Positions 1 to 11,322 of a DNA stretch of 64,000 nucleotides are shown piece after piece. The translations under genes were made by a program, and so were the position numbers. Under the pieces are notes generated by a model. It did no database searches. It was not told where the DNA came from and saw only the letters and a list, made by a program, of their open reading frames with translations. The stretch's first letter is position 1. Every line of letters begins with the position of its first letter. The DNA comes from Anagrus nilaparvatae (Eukaryota; Arthropoda; Insecta; Hymenoptera; Mymaridae), in the NCBI GenBank assembly GCA_022575985.1, contig JAKSXM010000014.1, forward strand, positions 20,336,001 to 20,400,000. Reading direction: 5' to 3'.

Positions 1-385
1 GAACAAATGAATTTAAATTTATTTGTCTTACCGAGAAATCTTGATAATAAAATTAAAGCAGACTATAAAAATTATTATATGAAATATAATGCATGTAATC
101 ATTATTTTGAGAAAAAATGATATTTTTATCTTATTAAAAGATTTCTGTGTTTTTTTGTTTAAGCTTTTATTGATTTTTTTTTAAAATAAAATTATTATAA
201 TTATAACATTTAATGCTGATTATGAATGTATTTACCAAGTTCATGTTTTTTATAAATAAAGTTTGCTGTGCATAATTTTTAATTGATCATTAAAACTTTA
301 TTAATAAATACGCTGATAATTTAAGCACAAATGCTTAAATATTCTAGATAATGTACACTAAGAAAAAGATAAAATTGCCTCAATA
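1..385. other. AT-rich non-coding sequence, nothing recognised
   Basis: Homopolymer-rich A/T sequence with no open frame of note, no inverted repeat and no RNA signature that I can see. It lies just beyond the 3' end of the retrotransposon that occupies 386-4855 on the minus strand. Confidence 0.6.
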
Positions 386-388
386 ATT

Positions 389-414
389 TATTTTATTTAT
401 TTATTTATTTATTA
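389..414. repeat. TTTA/TAAA simple-repeat tail of the retrotransposon
   Basis: Five to six tetranucleotide TTTA/TTAT units lie at the 3' boundary of the minus-strand retrotransposon. Short simple-repeat tails instead of poly-A are seen in several LINE clades, so this probably marks the 3' terminus. No convincing target-site duplication was found beside it. Confidence 0.6.
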
Positions 415-769
415 ACCAGAGATAATACAAAATACATGTATCCCAATAGAGACTATTAAAGTCTGTGTTTGGGTACTGGTACAAAAGATAATTTTATAGT
501 GTAATAATAATTATAAATAGTAGAAAATAACCAATAATCAAGATATATGATATATAATAATTAAAATATAAGTCTTATTGATCTATTAAAAATCAAGTCA
601 TATTTACAAATTATTTAATATACTATATAAAAAAAATTTTTTACTAATAAAAACATATAATTTATAATTTATAATTTTTAGATTTTTAAATATTAATTGT
701 AATTTTTGGAAGTTAATTATAATACTTTGTGTTATTTATTTGGTTAATTCTTTAATTATATCTATTTAT

Positions 770-1400
770 TGAAATAATTTTTAAGTTGAGTCTTCCTTAT
801 TCTTTCAATTTTTTCTGCATCTTCATTGTAGGTATTATTGTTGATTATTTTTAAGTGATGAGGTACAGAGTTGAAACAATTTAATGCTGCATAGTATGAG
901 CTTTTTTTATATGCTTCTTTGCGTATTTTTGGAATTTACAAACTATTATTTCTTATACGACTAGAGCTTTTTTCAAATATTATACTTAATTTTTCGTAGT
1001 GGTAAAGTAGAGAATTTACTTGTTAAGTTTCTTTAACATTTAGTATACTTAAATCTTGGAGTCTTAATAGTATTTTGTTGAGTATGTTTTGTAGAGGACC
1101 AATTTCACTATTATATGCTCCTCCATATGCTAGTATTACATAATTCCATATACTGTGGCAAAAAGCATAATATAGGGTATTTTTTATTTTTTTGCCAATA
1201 TGTTTAAGTTTATGTTGAAGAAAAACAAAATATCTTAACTTTTTCAAGATGTTTTTAATATGGGAGTCCCATTTTAAGTTAAAATCAAAAGTGACACCAA
1301 GATACTTATATGATTCCACTCTTTTTATAGTTGAATTGTCTATATTTATATTTATACTGTAATCATCAGGAACACTATTTACAAAGCAGCCAAAGGTCAT
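770..1400 (-). pseudogene. Post-RT C-terminal region of the LINE ORF2 (broken)
   Basis: The minus strand encodes a region starting near TFGCFVNSVPDD and containing YKYLGVTFD and LKWDSHI, the usual thumb-like segment just after RT in CR1/Jockey elements. Near 1023 the frame is broken by a stop. Related coding continues to about 780, with IRKEAYKKSSYYAALNCFN followed by SVPHHLK, which resembles the usual end of such ORF2 proteins (a Phe-Asn-Ser-Leu/Val-Pro motif followed by Lys/Arg-rich residues). It is separated from the RT core at 1410 by a frameshift or stop. Confidence 0.75.
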
Positions 1401-1407
1401 ATATACA

Positions 1408-2235
1408 GTTTAGTCAATATTGACAGTTAATTTGTTGTTCTTGAACCATTGGTTTATAATTGATAGTTTAGAGTTCATTTCTTTTTCTGCAGTAACCCAT
1501 GAATTTTCAATGCTTATAACTGCTGTGTCGTCTGCATAGGATAAGATGCTGTTGTTTTTTATAAGTAGGTCATTTACATATAGTATAAATAAAAGCGGAC
1601 CTAAAATTGTTCCCTGTGGTACTCCAGTGGTTATTATACTAGGAGCACTTAATAGATCTTGAATTTTGACTTTTTGTACTCTGTTTTCAAGGTAACTACA
1701 TAAGAGATTTAATGGGATTCCTCTAATACCATATCGATATAATTTTTTTATAAGAATATCATGATTTACAGTATCAAAAGCTTTTGACAAATCTATAAAG
1801 GTCACTATAGCCGACTTATTATTATTGATGCTCTCGTAGAGAATGTTGGTAAGTTCTGCAAGAGCTTCTTTTGTTCCTCTTCCTTTTACAAAACCCAATT
1901 GCCTATTTGAGATGATATTTTTTCAATAAAAGTTGTCATTCTATGGTGCACTATTTTCTCAAATATTTTTGCCAGGTTTGAAATTAATGAAGTTGGTCTC
2001 TAGTTAGTGACATTATGTTTTTCACCTGACTTGAAAATTGGAATGATTTCAGATTGTTTTAGGTAATCTGGCCATTGACCTTCAGCAATACATAGATTGA
2101 AAATATATGCTAATGGTTCCAAAATACAGTTGCTTAATATTTTTAAAACTTTTGAGCTTATTCTGTCTATACCACTTATTTTATTTGAGAGTTCCATAAT
2201 AGTTTTTGCAATTTCGTCCTTATTAGTGGGAAACA
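1408..2235 (-). pseudogene. Reverse transcriptase core of the LINE ORF2 (broken)
   Basis: This is the catalytic RT region. The 2000-2235 part carries the N-terminal RT segment (GIDRISSKVLK, then PIFKSGEKHN). An in-frame TAG replaces the Tyr of the usual N-Y-R-P motif near 1998, and a frameshift follows at about 1900. The 1410-1898 part has FIDLSKAFDTVNH (catalytic Asp present), GVPQGTILGPLLF and SYADD (the two catalytic Asp codons lie within 1527-1538). The frame upstream ends exactly at the 30-bp inverted repeat of the inserted DNA element, and coding resumes on the far side at 4061. The protein would be non-functional because of the insertion, stop and frameshifts. Confidence 0.88.
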
Positions 2236-2237
2236 TA

Positions 2238-2267
2238 TATGGGCATATCTCACCAAGTGGTTATATT
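2238..2267 (+). repeat. Left TIR of the inserted DNA element
   Basis: Thirty bases from TATGGGCATATCTC to GGTTATATT match the complement of 4029-4058 without a mismatch. After one mismatch, two further bases agree. Confidence 0.9.
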
Positions 2268-4028
2268 TCAAATTTTATAAAATAAATTTTATTTTTGAGA
2301 GCACAATAATGACATTTGGACAGAAGTTTAATAAAACAATAAGAATTAAGATTTTCCTTGCGTAACTTAATTTTAAGCTACGGCGTTTGATAAATGAACT
2401 TCTTAAATTAAAAAATATATTTAAGGTTATAATTACTAAATGATGAAATTAGTTCTCAAAAATATTGGAAAATATAGAGGTATATAACAATAAATTTTAT
2501 TTCTGTCCAAAAACCAATAATAAGAAGATAAATTTTCAATTTTTTTATAAACAAAAAATTAAATATTCAACAGACTTCGCTATAGGTATAGCTAGGCTAA
2601 ACTCCCTGAATCTTTAACTCATTGCTCACATAAAACCTAAAATATAGTTAACGTTAAAGCCTAAAATATAGTTAACATATCAGTTGTTAAAAAATTATTT
2701 TAAAAAAATTTTTATTTTTGCAGTTTCATAAAATTTTAATATGTAAGAAAAGTTCCTGATTGTTTCAAAAAATCACTCAAAGCATTCAAATTATTTGTCA
2801 TTAAACTTCCTATTACTAAATAATTGTTTTAAAAATTCTTTATCATTATACCTAATTTTTATTTGACTACTGCTAAAATTATGGGTGGATCAAAATGGGG
2901 GTGGTAAGGGTGATTGCCTCCCCTGAGCTCCAAAAAATGAATGTTTTTTGTTCATAATTTTGTTTTTTTATACAAATTTCATAAGACAACATACAAAATT
3001 TTGCTTAAGCGCCCCACCCCCTTAGGCCCTTTTCTGAATCCACCACTGATTAAAATATGATCGCATTATCTTATTATAATTTATAAAATCATTTAGTTGT
3101 GCCTTCTATGATTTTTGAAACATTTTTTTTGATTTTTTTCAAAATGTATATTTCTTGAAATATAGATTTTAATGATCCACTAAGTATGACCTACAACTAC
3201 ATAATTTTATTTATTTTTTTAAAGCACTAAATTGAAATCAAAAACATCTTTTTTGAACTAAGAACGAAATATACGTAATTACACGTTTATTATTTTTAGG
3301 TTATTGGTAAACAACGCTTCGAAATTGTACGATTAGTTTATATAAAACTGAGGTTTATACATACAGAGTATTGAATTAAGCTATGCCGTTTTTTTTAACT
3401 GAAATCTGATAAAATTTTACATAAATCACTAAAGATTTTGCGAAGATTTTTTAAAAATTGAACGAGTGCCATTAAAAAAAGTGATTTTAGTACCAAAATT
3501 ACGCATCGACAACAAAGCCTTTTGATGTCGATATCTACTAAATTATTGGAGGCACCAGTTTTTCTCAAATCACTTTCAAATTGTGAAACATTGTAGAGAA
3601 TTTTCACAATAGTTAGAAATAAAAATTTTTCACGGCATTCATTTGTGGATTAAAAAACTTTCTTTGGTCGTATTTATTTGAAAATGTGGTTACCAATATT
3701 TCAGCTGGCAGTATTTTTTTTAGAAAAGGAGCACACTGTTTTAAATATGTGAAGAAATTAAATATATTATTAATTTATCAAAATCTATTTATAAAAAGGC
3801 AAATAGTTTTACGGCATTCCCTCTGTAATGTTAAGAATTTAAAAAACTTAACAAGGTTACCAACAAAATATTAGGGTTTCGAATCATTCTAAGGCTGTTA
3901 TTTCATAATAATTAAAGAAATTAGGCAAAAAAATCTCTTGAGGTTTGAGAAGAAATATATTTAAATAAATTTCAATAATTTTTTTTTTAAACAGAAAGCT
4001 GGATTTTCATTAAAACCCTCATATATGC

Positions 4029-4058
4029 AATATAACCACTTGGTGAGATATGCCCATA
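4029..4058 (-). repeat. Right TIR of the inserted DNA element
   Basis: Exact inverted copy of 2238-2267. It ends in GATATGCCCATA followed by the flanking TA. Confidence 0.9.
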
Positions 4059-4060
4059 TA

Positions 4061-4855
4061 AGCTTTCAGTATTAAAGTCAGGAAGATGCAATTCATTAAC
4101 CGTGTTATTATTGCTATCAATCTTTTTTGCTAGGTCAGAGCCTATGGTAGTAAAGAAGTTGTTGAAAATGTTTGCAATTTTAAGGCCATTTGTGATTTTT
4201 TTACCATCTACTTTAATGAAGTCAATTTCATTTTTTGGCTTGTTACTTTTATGTCTACCAGTTATTTTATTAATAAATTCCCATATATTTTTTGAATTGG
4301 TGCTAGATTTTTTTGCCAATTCATTTTCATAAATTCTTTTAGCTGTTTTAATTCATTGTTTAGTATTTTTTGATATGATTTATACTTCTGTTTGAGATAA
4401 TCGTTTTCCAAATTGTTTTTATGCAAGAGATATAGAAATTCTTTATTTATAATAGAGGTGTGAATACCAGATGTCATCCATCCCTTCCTAGTTATTTTAT
4501 TGCTCTTTACAGTTGTTGTGGCTTGTTCTATATTATATTTGATAACATTGATGAGTTCAACTATAGCTAAATTTGTATCAGACAAATTGTATATAATGTT
4601 CCAGTCAATTTTGTTCATGTTACTTAATAATTTTTTGTAATTTAGCATTTTATGGGAATTATTAGAGCTTTGGTTATAATTTACATCTATTTCACAGTAT
4701 ATAGGATAATGATCAGGATGAATACAAGAGTAAATAAAAGATTTAGTATTAAAGTTAGATTTACAATATATATGGTCTATGCAGGATCCAACATTTACTC
4801 TGTTGGTTTTTTCATTGGTCATTGTAATTGATTGTATTAGAGGGATATAATAAAA
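4061..4855 (-). pseudogene. Endonuclease C-terminus and EN-RT linker of the LINE ORF2 (broken)
   Basis: The minus strand from about 4855 reads YYIPLIQSIT, then a VNVGSCIDHIYCK block and HPDHYPIYCEI. These match the last two conserved blocks of APE-type endonucleases, S/C-x-x-D-H and S/P-D-H-x-P. The methionine at 4822 is not a real start, since homologous coding begins upstream of it. The linker that follows contains GWMTSGIHTS and a Lys/Tyr-rich helix typical of the region before RT. A frameshift near 4300 moves into the frame with IWEFINKITGRHK, and coding ends at the inserted element. Most of the endonuclease is absent. Confidence 0.82.
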
Positions 4856-5878
4856 AGAAAATGAAAAATAATAACGTACTTCAAAAATAAAAGCTGGTAT
4901 TTCTTACCAGGACGAGTGAAAAAATTTTAAATATATATACTTAGTTTATGAATAGAGGTTAATCAGGCCAGTGCTGTGTATTTATTTAAATTTGAAGATG
5001 AAAAAATCAAATATGGCTTTTAAATTACCAATTATGAAAGAATGAATAATTATAGAAATTGAAGAAAAAATAAAATTTGAATTGTTTGATAATCAAAAAA
5101 AGTGTTGGAAACATTCGTGTTGTGATTTTCCTTTATTTTCTTATAAAAAAGGGATTGTAAGTGTTGGTTGTTTAACAAAACAAAAATGAAAATATTAATT
5201 TCTAACTTTAACTTAAAATTCAAAAATTAGATGATATATATTCCTGTACTTATTTGTTTATCCTTTAAAAATAAAATTTACAAGAAATTCTTTAAAAATT
5301 TAAATAAAACAATTTTAACATAAAATTAAATTGTAAATTACTAATATATTTTAATACTCAATATAAGAAAATTTTTATAAATTTATATTTTAAATGAGTA
5401 TTACCAATCAGCAAAATAATATGATTCACTGAATCTTGGCCCCTAATATTTTGGTCACCTACGATTTTGGCCCCTGGGTTTCTAGGGCCACCCAAAATTT
5501 TGGTTTTTGGCGAAAATATTCATGGAACCGTAATGCCAGGAAAATTTCAGACGAAAAAACTGTACCTTTGGACTTCTAAAGTTTTTCAGATATACCCAAA
5601 GACCTACCCGATCCGACCCGAAAAAATCCAAGACTGACACGAAGCTTCGGGTTGGTTACCCGCATACCAGTATGTATTTTCATTTTTATGATTATAATAA
5701 AATAATTCATTTTGAGAGGAAATATTATTATGATAATTGATAACAAAGACATTGTAATAAGCGTGATTAATTTAACCGATTACCGCCGGCTTGGCCAGAA
5801 GTGCCATTTCAGGTTAAATTTTTATAAAAAGTAAAAAAAATGGTTTCTGGTCGAAAATCTTATTAGCTATTCAGTTTT
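4856..5878. other. AT-rich sequence with a short higher-GC patch at 5430-5660
   Basis: No gene is recognised. The patch at 5430-5660 has TTTTGGCCCCT-type repeats near 5445-5475 and a CCGATCCGACCCG / TCGGGTTGG stretch near 5609-5655 that stand out from the background. It looks like a decayed repeat, but no ends could be defined. Confidence 0.5.
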
Positions 5879-6270
5879 ATGGTCAATTTTGATGTACAAC
5901 CCTTCAGAAAAGGTGTACAAAGGGTAGAAACATCAAACACATGCCTTTTTTACCCTGTTTCGAGGCCAAAACGAAAATTGGGCAATGTTAAGTCAAATGC
6001 TACAAGTGAAAAAATGAATGAGAATGATCAAATCACATTCCGTTTAAATAGAACCAGTAAACCAAAAAATCGTTGTCTCATTTGTCTATGTTCAAAAAAA
6101 CTTATAACTGTACCATCTGAAGCTAAATTAAGTATATTCATCATTTATGTCGTTTGTGTATAAGATATTTGAAAGGTAAGGTTATCAAAGAAGAAGAGGA
6201 ATTAAGCATCCCAGTAGTTCTAGCTAGGACAGCATTTTTGCGGTTTTTTAAAATCTGAAGGCTTATCCAA
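5879..6270 (+). pseudogene. Unrecognised broken frame with C-x2-C and C-x2-C motifs
   Basis: The open frame 5879-6163 (94 codons) contains RPKRKLG, then NRCLICLCSKKL followed by ITVPSEAKLS. In the next frame, after a one-base slip near 6145, HLCRLCIRYLKGKV and SIPVVLARTAFL follow until a stop at about 6256. A Cys-x2-Cys pair, a V/I-P-x-E-A-R/K segment and a second Cys-x2-Cys pair recall N-terminal zinc-binding regions of some eukaryotic DDE transposases, but I cannot match a family with certainty. The codon content is less AT-driven than chance frames nearby. Alternatives are a chance ORF or a fragment of another mobile element. Confidence 0.3.
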
Positions 6271-7101
6271 TAAAACTGAACAACGGAAATCATATGTCTC
6301 AAATCAATTACATTTACACTTCTTAGTACAGTGCAATAAAAACCAATCATTACCTTTTCGTCCCCTCTACCCTGGGGGGTCGCTAGGCGGGGGTGGGAGT
6401 GGTCCGTATAAAGTGGATATGACATATTTTGTTCTGTTGATCATATAGGAACTTATTTTGAGCATTTTCATTCAACTATAAATTAGGCAAAAAACCGGCC
6501 TTATTGATCCTCCCCCTTTTAGAACAATAAATTTCGTTACATTTTTCATTATGGACCAAAGTAGTAGAATCTGAAAAGTTATCAAATATCTCACTGATTA
6601 CCGATGGAATTAGAACTTTAGGCCAAGACAGATCTCCAAAAACTAGACGGAAGTCTCAAGAAACACATGCTTAGTTTGTCTTTTTTGGTATGTATAAACC
6701 CTTTTAACATCAATTTTTTTTGGTTTATCTGTAATTACGCAAAAATTAGTGCATTACACTGATGATGGCTCACACTAATTTTTGCAAGAGCCGAAATAGA
6801 CCAATTAATATTTTTTTGTTGTTCCGTTATGTGCGTTAAATTTCTTATTAAAAATAATTCTTTTCAAGAATTAATTTTATAAGAAAATTTAAATAATTTT
6901 TTATTTAAAATTCATAGGAACGTGAATTGTATTTTTAAAATACAATTTTTTCAAAATTTTAAATAATTTTGAATAATATTAACTAAAAAAAAACGTTTTT
7001 TTGTGGTTTTTTAGATTTCATTTAATTTTTCCGAATCATATACAGCTAATACTTTGCTCATTGGCTAGAAAACTTAACATTACACCACTAAAAAAAAACT
7101 T
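6271..7101. other. Non-coding, unrecognised; small GC-rich patch
   Basis: Mostly AT-rich. A short patch near 6360-6405 (CCCTGGGGGGTCGC, GGCGGGGGTGGGAG) departs from the background composition. No RNA gene or open frame is supported here. Confidence 0.5.
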
Positions 7102-7625
7102 TGGACCCTTAGGGCTCCTTTAAGACCCCGAAATATAATATTTAATTTTTTGAAAATCGGTTTTTAATATAAAATCAATCTTCCGGAGGGGGAACAATAT
7201 TATAATAACCGAAAATTAAAAATCTTTTACCGCCGCTTATCTGTGCTTATTTAATTGCTATGAACTTTTATTTTAAACAGTTTATACTTGGGCCAAAAAT
7301 ACAAAAGCATAGTTATTAAACTAATTTTTAAAAGCAGCCATCATTTCGAATCGTCTTATTCTATTACCGCTGTTTATCCGCTTTCTATTATGTATATACG
7401 ATTGGAATTGCAGAATAATGGCTATTGATAAAAATCAGTTTAATAATTACGGGTAAGGGCAGTAGAAGATTTTTTAAAAAATAAAAAAATTTGGTTTTTC
7501 TTCCCACCAGGGCTGTAAACAGTAATTTAAGGATTGCATATTTTTTTTGTATTCAAAAAACCAATTTTCCAAAATTTCAAAATTAATATTTCAGGGTCTT
7601 AAAGGGGTCCTAAAGGTCTAGAGGT
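7102..7625. repeat. Foldback-like element with imperfect ~65-bp inverted arms
   Basis: The left arm at about 7110-7175 contains CCTTTAAGACCCCGAAATA and later GAAAATCGGTTTTT. The right arm at about 7552-7620 contains the complement of CCTTTAAGACCCTGAAATA and GAAAATTGGTTTTT. Inside are further weakly paired stretches (around 7215-7250 and 7440-7500). This is the structure of a decayed non-autonomous inverted-repeat element. The termini and target duplication are unclear. Confidence 0.5.
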
Positions 7626-10600
7626 CTAATTCCAGCGAGTATCCGAGAGTTTTTTGATAACTTTTTGGATTTTACTATTTAGGTTAGGTATGTTTTCAAA
7701 CTACTATAGTTGGAATTAACCTTTAATACATAAAATAATTGAGCCTCATTATATTTTCTGTAAAATACAAAAATCATTATTGTAAAAACAAAAAATCATA
7801 AAAAAGGATATTAAATCATTATACTTGTTACTGGATTTTAGGGTACTTTTTTTAGTGATAATATTTTTGTTTAAAAAAATTTTTTTTTTAAATAGTGCGG
7901 TTTAAATTATCCGAAGAACAAATTATACCCATTTGGATTCGTTTTTCACTGATTAGTTAGAATCTCAACTATTAACAATTACTCAATTTATTTATTCGGT
8001 TAAATATTACTTTTGGACAGCAAAATTTAGGGCATGCATGAAAATGAATAAATTATCTTTAATCAAAAAATATGAATCAAAATTCATTTAAACCCAAAAA
8101 AAAGTCATAAAAATAATGATTCATCGCTTAAGAATGAGAAATTATTATAATTTCTTTATTTTTATCGTAATTTTCGATTTTGAAATAATTTTAAAGCAAT
8201 AAAAAAATTTTTTTAAGTCATAAAAATGATAATGAAAATATATAAAGACATAAAAATAATTAATACAAATATATTCTTCTAGTGCCTTTTATTAAATACA
8301 TATATTTGTTTATTCATTTAATTATTTATTTGTCATTTGTATATTTACTGATAATAAAATGATTTTATACTTAATATTATAGAAATAAATTTAGAATTAT
8401 TTTAATAATATTATTAAATAAATGTACACCTACTTGATGAAAATTAAACACTTAAAGTTTACATATTTTTATTAGATAACTAAATCAAATAATTTTTTTT
8501 TTTTTTAATTTTAGAATAATTCAAATGTTTACATTATACATTTTATACTAGATGTAATTTTTTTATTTTTTTGTTAAATAAAAAAAAAAATGATAAGACA
8601 ATTTTTTAAGAAGAATATTTTTTTTAAAAGTATTTATCTTTCTATCTAAAGGTACATAAAATATTTAAATGTGTAAATACAAGTAATAATTGTTGTTTGT
8701 GACTGAATTTTTTTGCCCTTTTTAAAAAAAGAAAAAAAAAATTTCATTTATTTGTCTTATAAACATTTATTATTTGACCGAACAAATCTTGACTTTTGAT
8801 AATATTTCTATAAATAAGCGCTATGGCACGTTTTTTTTCACTTAATAATATTTGAATTTGCTACTTGTTACTTTATGTTATTTGTTTATCATATATATTT
8901 ATTTATTGCTTTCATTTATTTAAACTAATTTTTAATATATATATATATATTTGTATATATATAGAAAAATATATAATGTGTGTGATTACATTATAAAACA
9001 AAGTAAAATAATTTTTGTATGCTCAACAAATATAAATTTCAATGTTAAATACCAGAAATAATGTAATTGAATCAAGTTCAATACTTTTTTTTTTTCATTC
9101 TTTCTATTTACAAATTTAATTTTTTGATCATGTATGCAAATTTATACGTATATATATTATATATGGCTTTTTTCACGTCTGTATTTCTTTGCGATCATAT
9201 TTTTTCATAAACATAAAACATGTAAACATTCAGTTAGTTGAATATTATTTTTCTTGTAAAAATTATTATCCAGTGGAAAATATCCTAGAGTAAACAAAAA
9301 CTTCAATTTTTACGATAAAAATGATCTATTTTTTAGAAAAATTATGAGCAAACCAAAAATATTAATGCGAAAAATATATGGCTCAATTTAATCCAAACCT
9401 TCGTAAGATGCAAGGTCAGGTCTTTAAATCGGTTTCAAAGTATTTTTTCCCGAAAGTACCTCGTTACCTCGGTGAAGGTCCAAAATCAATGAAACACGTT
9501 GTTTTTTTTTAAAGTCGATTTTTCAAAAGCATATGGATGCAAAATCCTCCAGTCGGACTGAAAATACTTTTGAAATTTTTTGATTAAAAAAAGAAATCAT
9601 TCAAAATAATGTATTTTTCTGGGTAGTAGCCACAAAAGTACGACTTCCACTTTAAACTGCGATTTGGGGCATTCATTTTTTAGGGTCAATTATACAATTT
9701 TTCGGTGGCAGTGGCGAGAATCTACGTAATATATTGGGAATTCGTGGGTCATAATACTCAAAATATAATATTTTTACTCATCATATTATATATACCTACA
9801 TAGTATATTGTAGAGTTTCCTTTGTTGTACAGATTCATACAATTCAGTAAAAGCATGAGGTTTGCATTCATATTATAGAACTAGAGAAACTATAGAATTA
9901 AAGGTGAATCTATTTCATTTTGTATGATTATTTTATACGTATGTGCGTGTGTGGTACGAAGATTTATAGAACAAATGAGAAGCTTTGATTATTGAATTTT
10001 GTGTCTAGTATACCAAACGAGAGAAATTCTTAATCACAGAACAAATATTTTGGTTAGCCACTATATATTTACATAAATTTATGAGAAATATTTTTCTATC
10101 CACATATTAATATTTATGGAAAATTAAATTATTTATTATCTTTTTGCCTCTAATTATCATTATAAATATTAATTATTCTCTTCAATGAATTTCATATATA
10201 TTTTTGTATTTTAATATATATTTGATGAGCATAAAAGAAATTTTTAATGTAATTATTTGTATAAGATATTATATTTCATATAAATAATTATCTATTTAGA
10301 AAAAAATATTTATTAATCGAAATCAAAATTTAAGCCCCTTTAATATTTTAAGAATTTTTAAAATATGTATTTTTTGTGCAAATAAAATATATACATAGTG
10401 TTTAAATTATTTATAACTGAAATTAATAACGTGACATTTAATTTTATTTTTATTTTATGGAATTAAGCATATTAGTTTTTATTTATAGCATTTCATTGCT
10501 CAAACATTTGGTTAAAACATTTTTTAAAAGGTCTCTGTGATGCTCTGTGAGTATGTGACACTTAAATATTGTTTAATTATTGCACTAATTGTTAAATTTT

Positions 10601-10735
10601 GATTTCTCATAGAACCTTTGTTATAGGTCAAATTTTGATTTTCGATTATTTTGTATATTTTGTGACCTCCAGATGCTAAAAAACCTATTCTAGAACGTAT
10701 TCCAAAAATATTTTCTCAAAAATTTTTTCACCAAA
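7626..10735. other. Gene-free AT-rich sequence
   Basis: I see no supported gene. Contents are long A/T homopolymers, a TA microsatellite around 8937-8950, and a moderately GC-richer stretch at 9390-9740 with no recognisable signature. Confidence 0.6.
8937..8950. repeat. TA microsatellite
   Basis: Uninterrupted TA dinucleotides, with another short TA run a few bases downstream. Confidence 0.8.
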
Positions 10736-10736
10736 A

Positions 10737-10990
10737 AATGTTGAAGTACTTTTTTTTTCATTTGGACGTAATACCTACTTTTTTTCTATGGAAGTACTAG
10801 TTTTTGAAACTTCTTGTTCGAAACTTGATTTCTTGGATCTGATGAATTTATGAAAATTTATAAAAATTTAACCCGGTTATGTTTTTTTATTTTTGGATGT
10901 AATACCTAATTTTTTTGTATGGATGGAAGTTCTGCTAGTTTTAGAAACTTCGTTGTAACTTAATTTCCTGGAACCAAAACCTATATTTGC
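10737..10990 (-). repeat. Two diverged monomers of the ~150-bp tandem family
   Basis: The blocks TGGACGTAATACCTA near 10764 and TGGATGTAATACCTA near 10894, each followed by GGAAGT and CTAGTTTT..GAAACTTC, are inverse-complement relatives of the AGGTATTAC and AGTACTTTC blocks of the array at 60525-61400. They lie directly before the hairpin box of the composite repeat at 11041. Confidence 0.55.
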
Positions 10991-11040
10991 AAAAGCTTTT
11001 GTTTCAAAATTTTTGTCATTAAGATTAAAAAAAAAATTTA

Positions 11041-11322
11041 TAACCGGTTTGTGTAACTACACAACCAACGAGCATGGAACATGATCACTCATAACAGTAA
11101 TAAATCCAAAAACCGAAATTACAATAAATCCTGAAATATAAATTATGCTAAGTCCATAAACTTAAAGTATTCTAAGTTTTTGTTGTTATCAAGGCCTGAC
11201 TTCCACTTCAAATTATTCTAAGTCCCTAAATCAAAAATATTCTAAGTCCATTTCACCCCCCCCCCCTGCCGAGCCAAACTTTTTCAAATACCCCATCCAA
11301 TGAACATGTTCCATGTTAAAAT
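11041..11322 (+). repeat. Composite repeat copy 1: hairpin box, 24-bp units, C-tract, CATGTTCCATG end
   Basis: Order: the box AACCGGTTTGTGT..ACACAACC, then GAGCATGGAACATG. Degenerate 24-bp units with core ATTCTAAGTCC(C/A)TAAA follow (about 11098-11250), then a run of 11 C (11256-11266), and finally GAACATGTTCCATGTTAA (11302-11318). GCATGGAACATG near the start and CATGTTCCATG at the end are inverse complements, so the unit has subterminal inverted repeats. The same order recurs, complete or partial, elsewhere in the window. No coding capacity. Confidence 0.72.

Larger units (their letters stand above)
2236..4060. mobile_element. Non-autonomous DNA transposon with 30-bp TIRs, inserted in the LINE
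   Basis: A 1.82-kb segment (2238-4058) is bounded by perfect 30-bp terminal inverted repeats beginning TATGGGCATATCTC. It is flanked by TA on both sides (2236-2237 and 4059-4060), so the insertion probably duplicated a TA dinucleotide. The LINE reading frame stops at one edge and resumes at the other, which fixes the boundaries independently. No transposase is visible: frames inside (e.g. 3395-3607, 3686-3874) are short, AT-driven and lack a DDE/D pattern. A TA duplication suggests Tc1/mariner-like or related mobilisation in trans; that is inference. Confidence 0.82.
386..4855 (-). mobile_element. Jockey/CR1-type non-LTR retrotransposon, 5'-truncated and split by a DNA element
   Basis: Read on the minus strand, the order is endonuclease C-terminus (about 4855-4600), linker, reverse transcriptase (about 4250-1410) and a post-RT region (1400-780), followed by a 3' end with a short TTTA/TAAA-type tail at 389-414. 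Conserved motifs are FIDLSKAFD, GVPQGTILGPLLF and SYADD. This order and these motifs are typical of the ORF2 protein of Jockey/CR1-like LINEs. The 5' part (ORF1 and most of the endonuclease) is missing, as expected from incomplete reverse transcription. Frameshifts near 4300, 1900 and 1405 and stop codons make it inactive. Without the insert at 2238-4058 the element is about 2.6 kb. The exact clade (Jockey, CR1 or L2) is not settled by eye. Confidence 0.85.
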
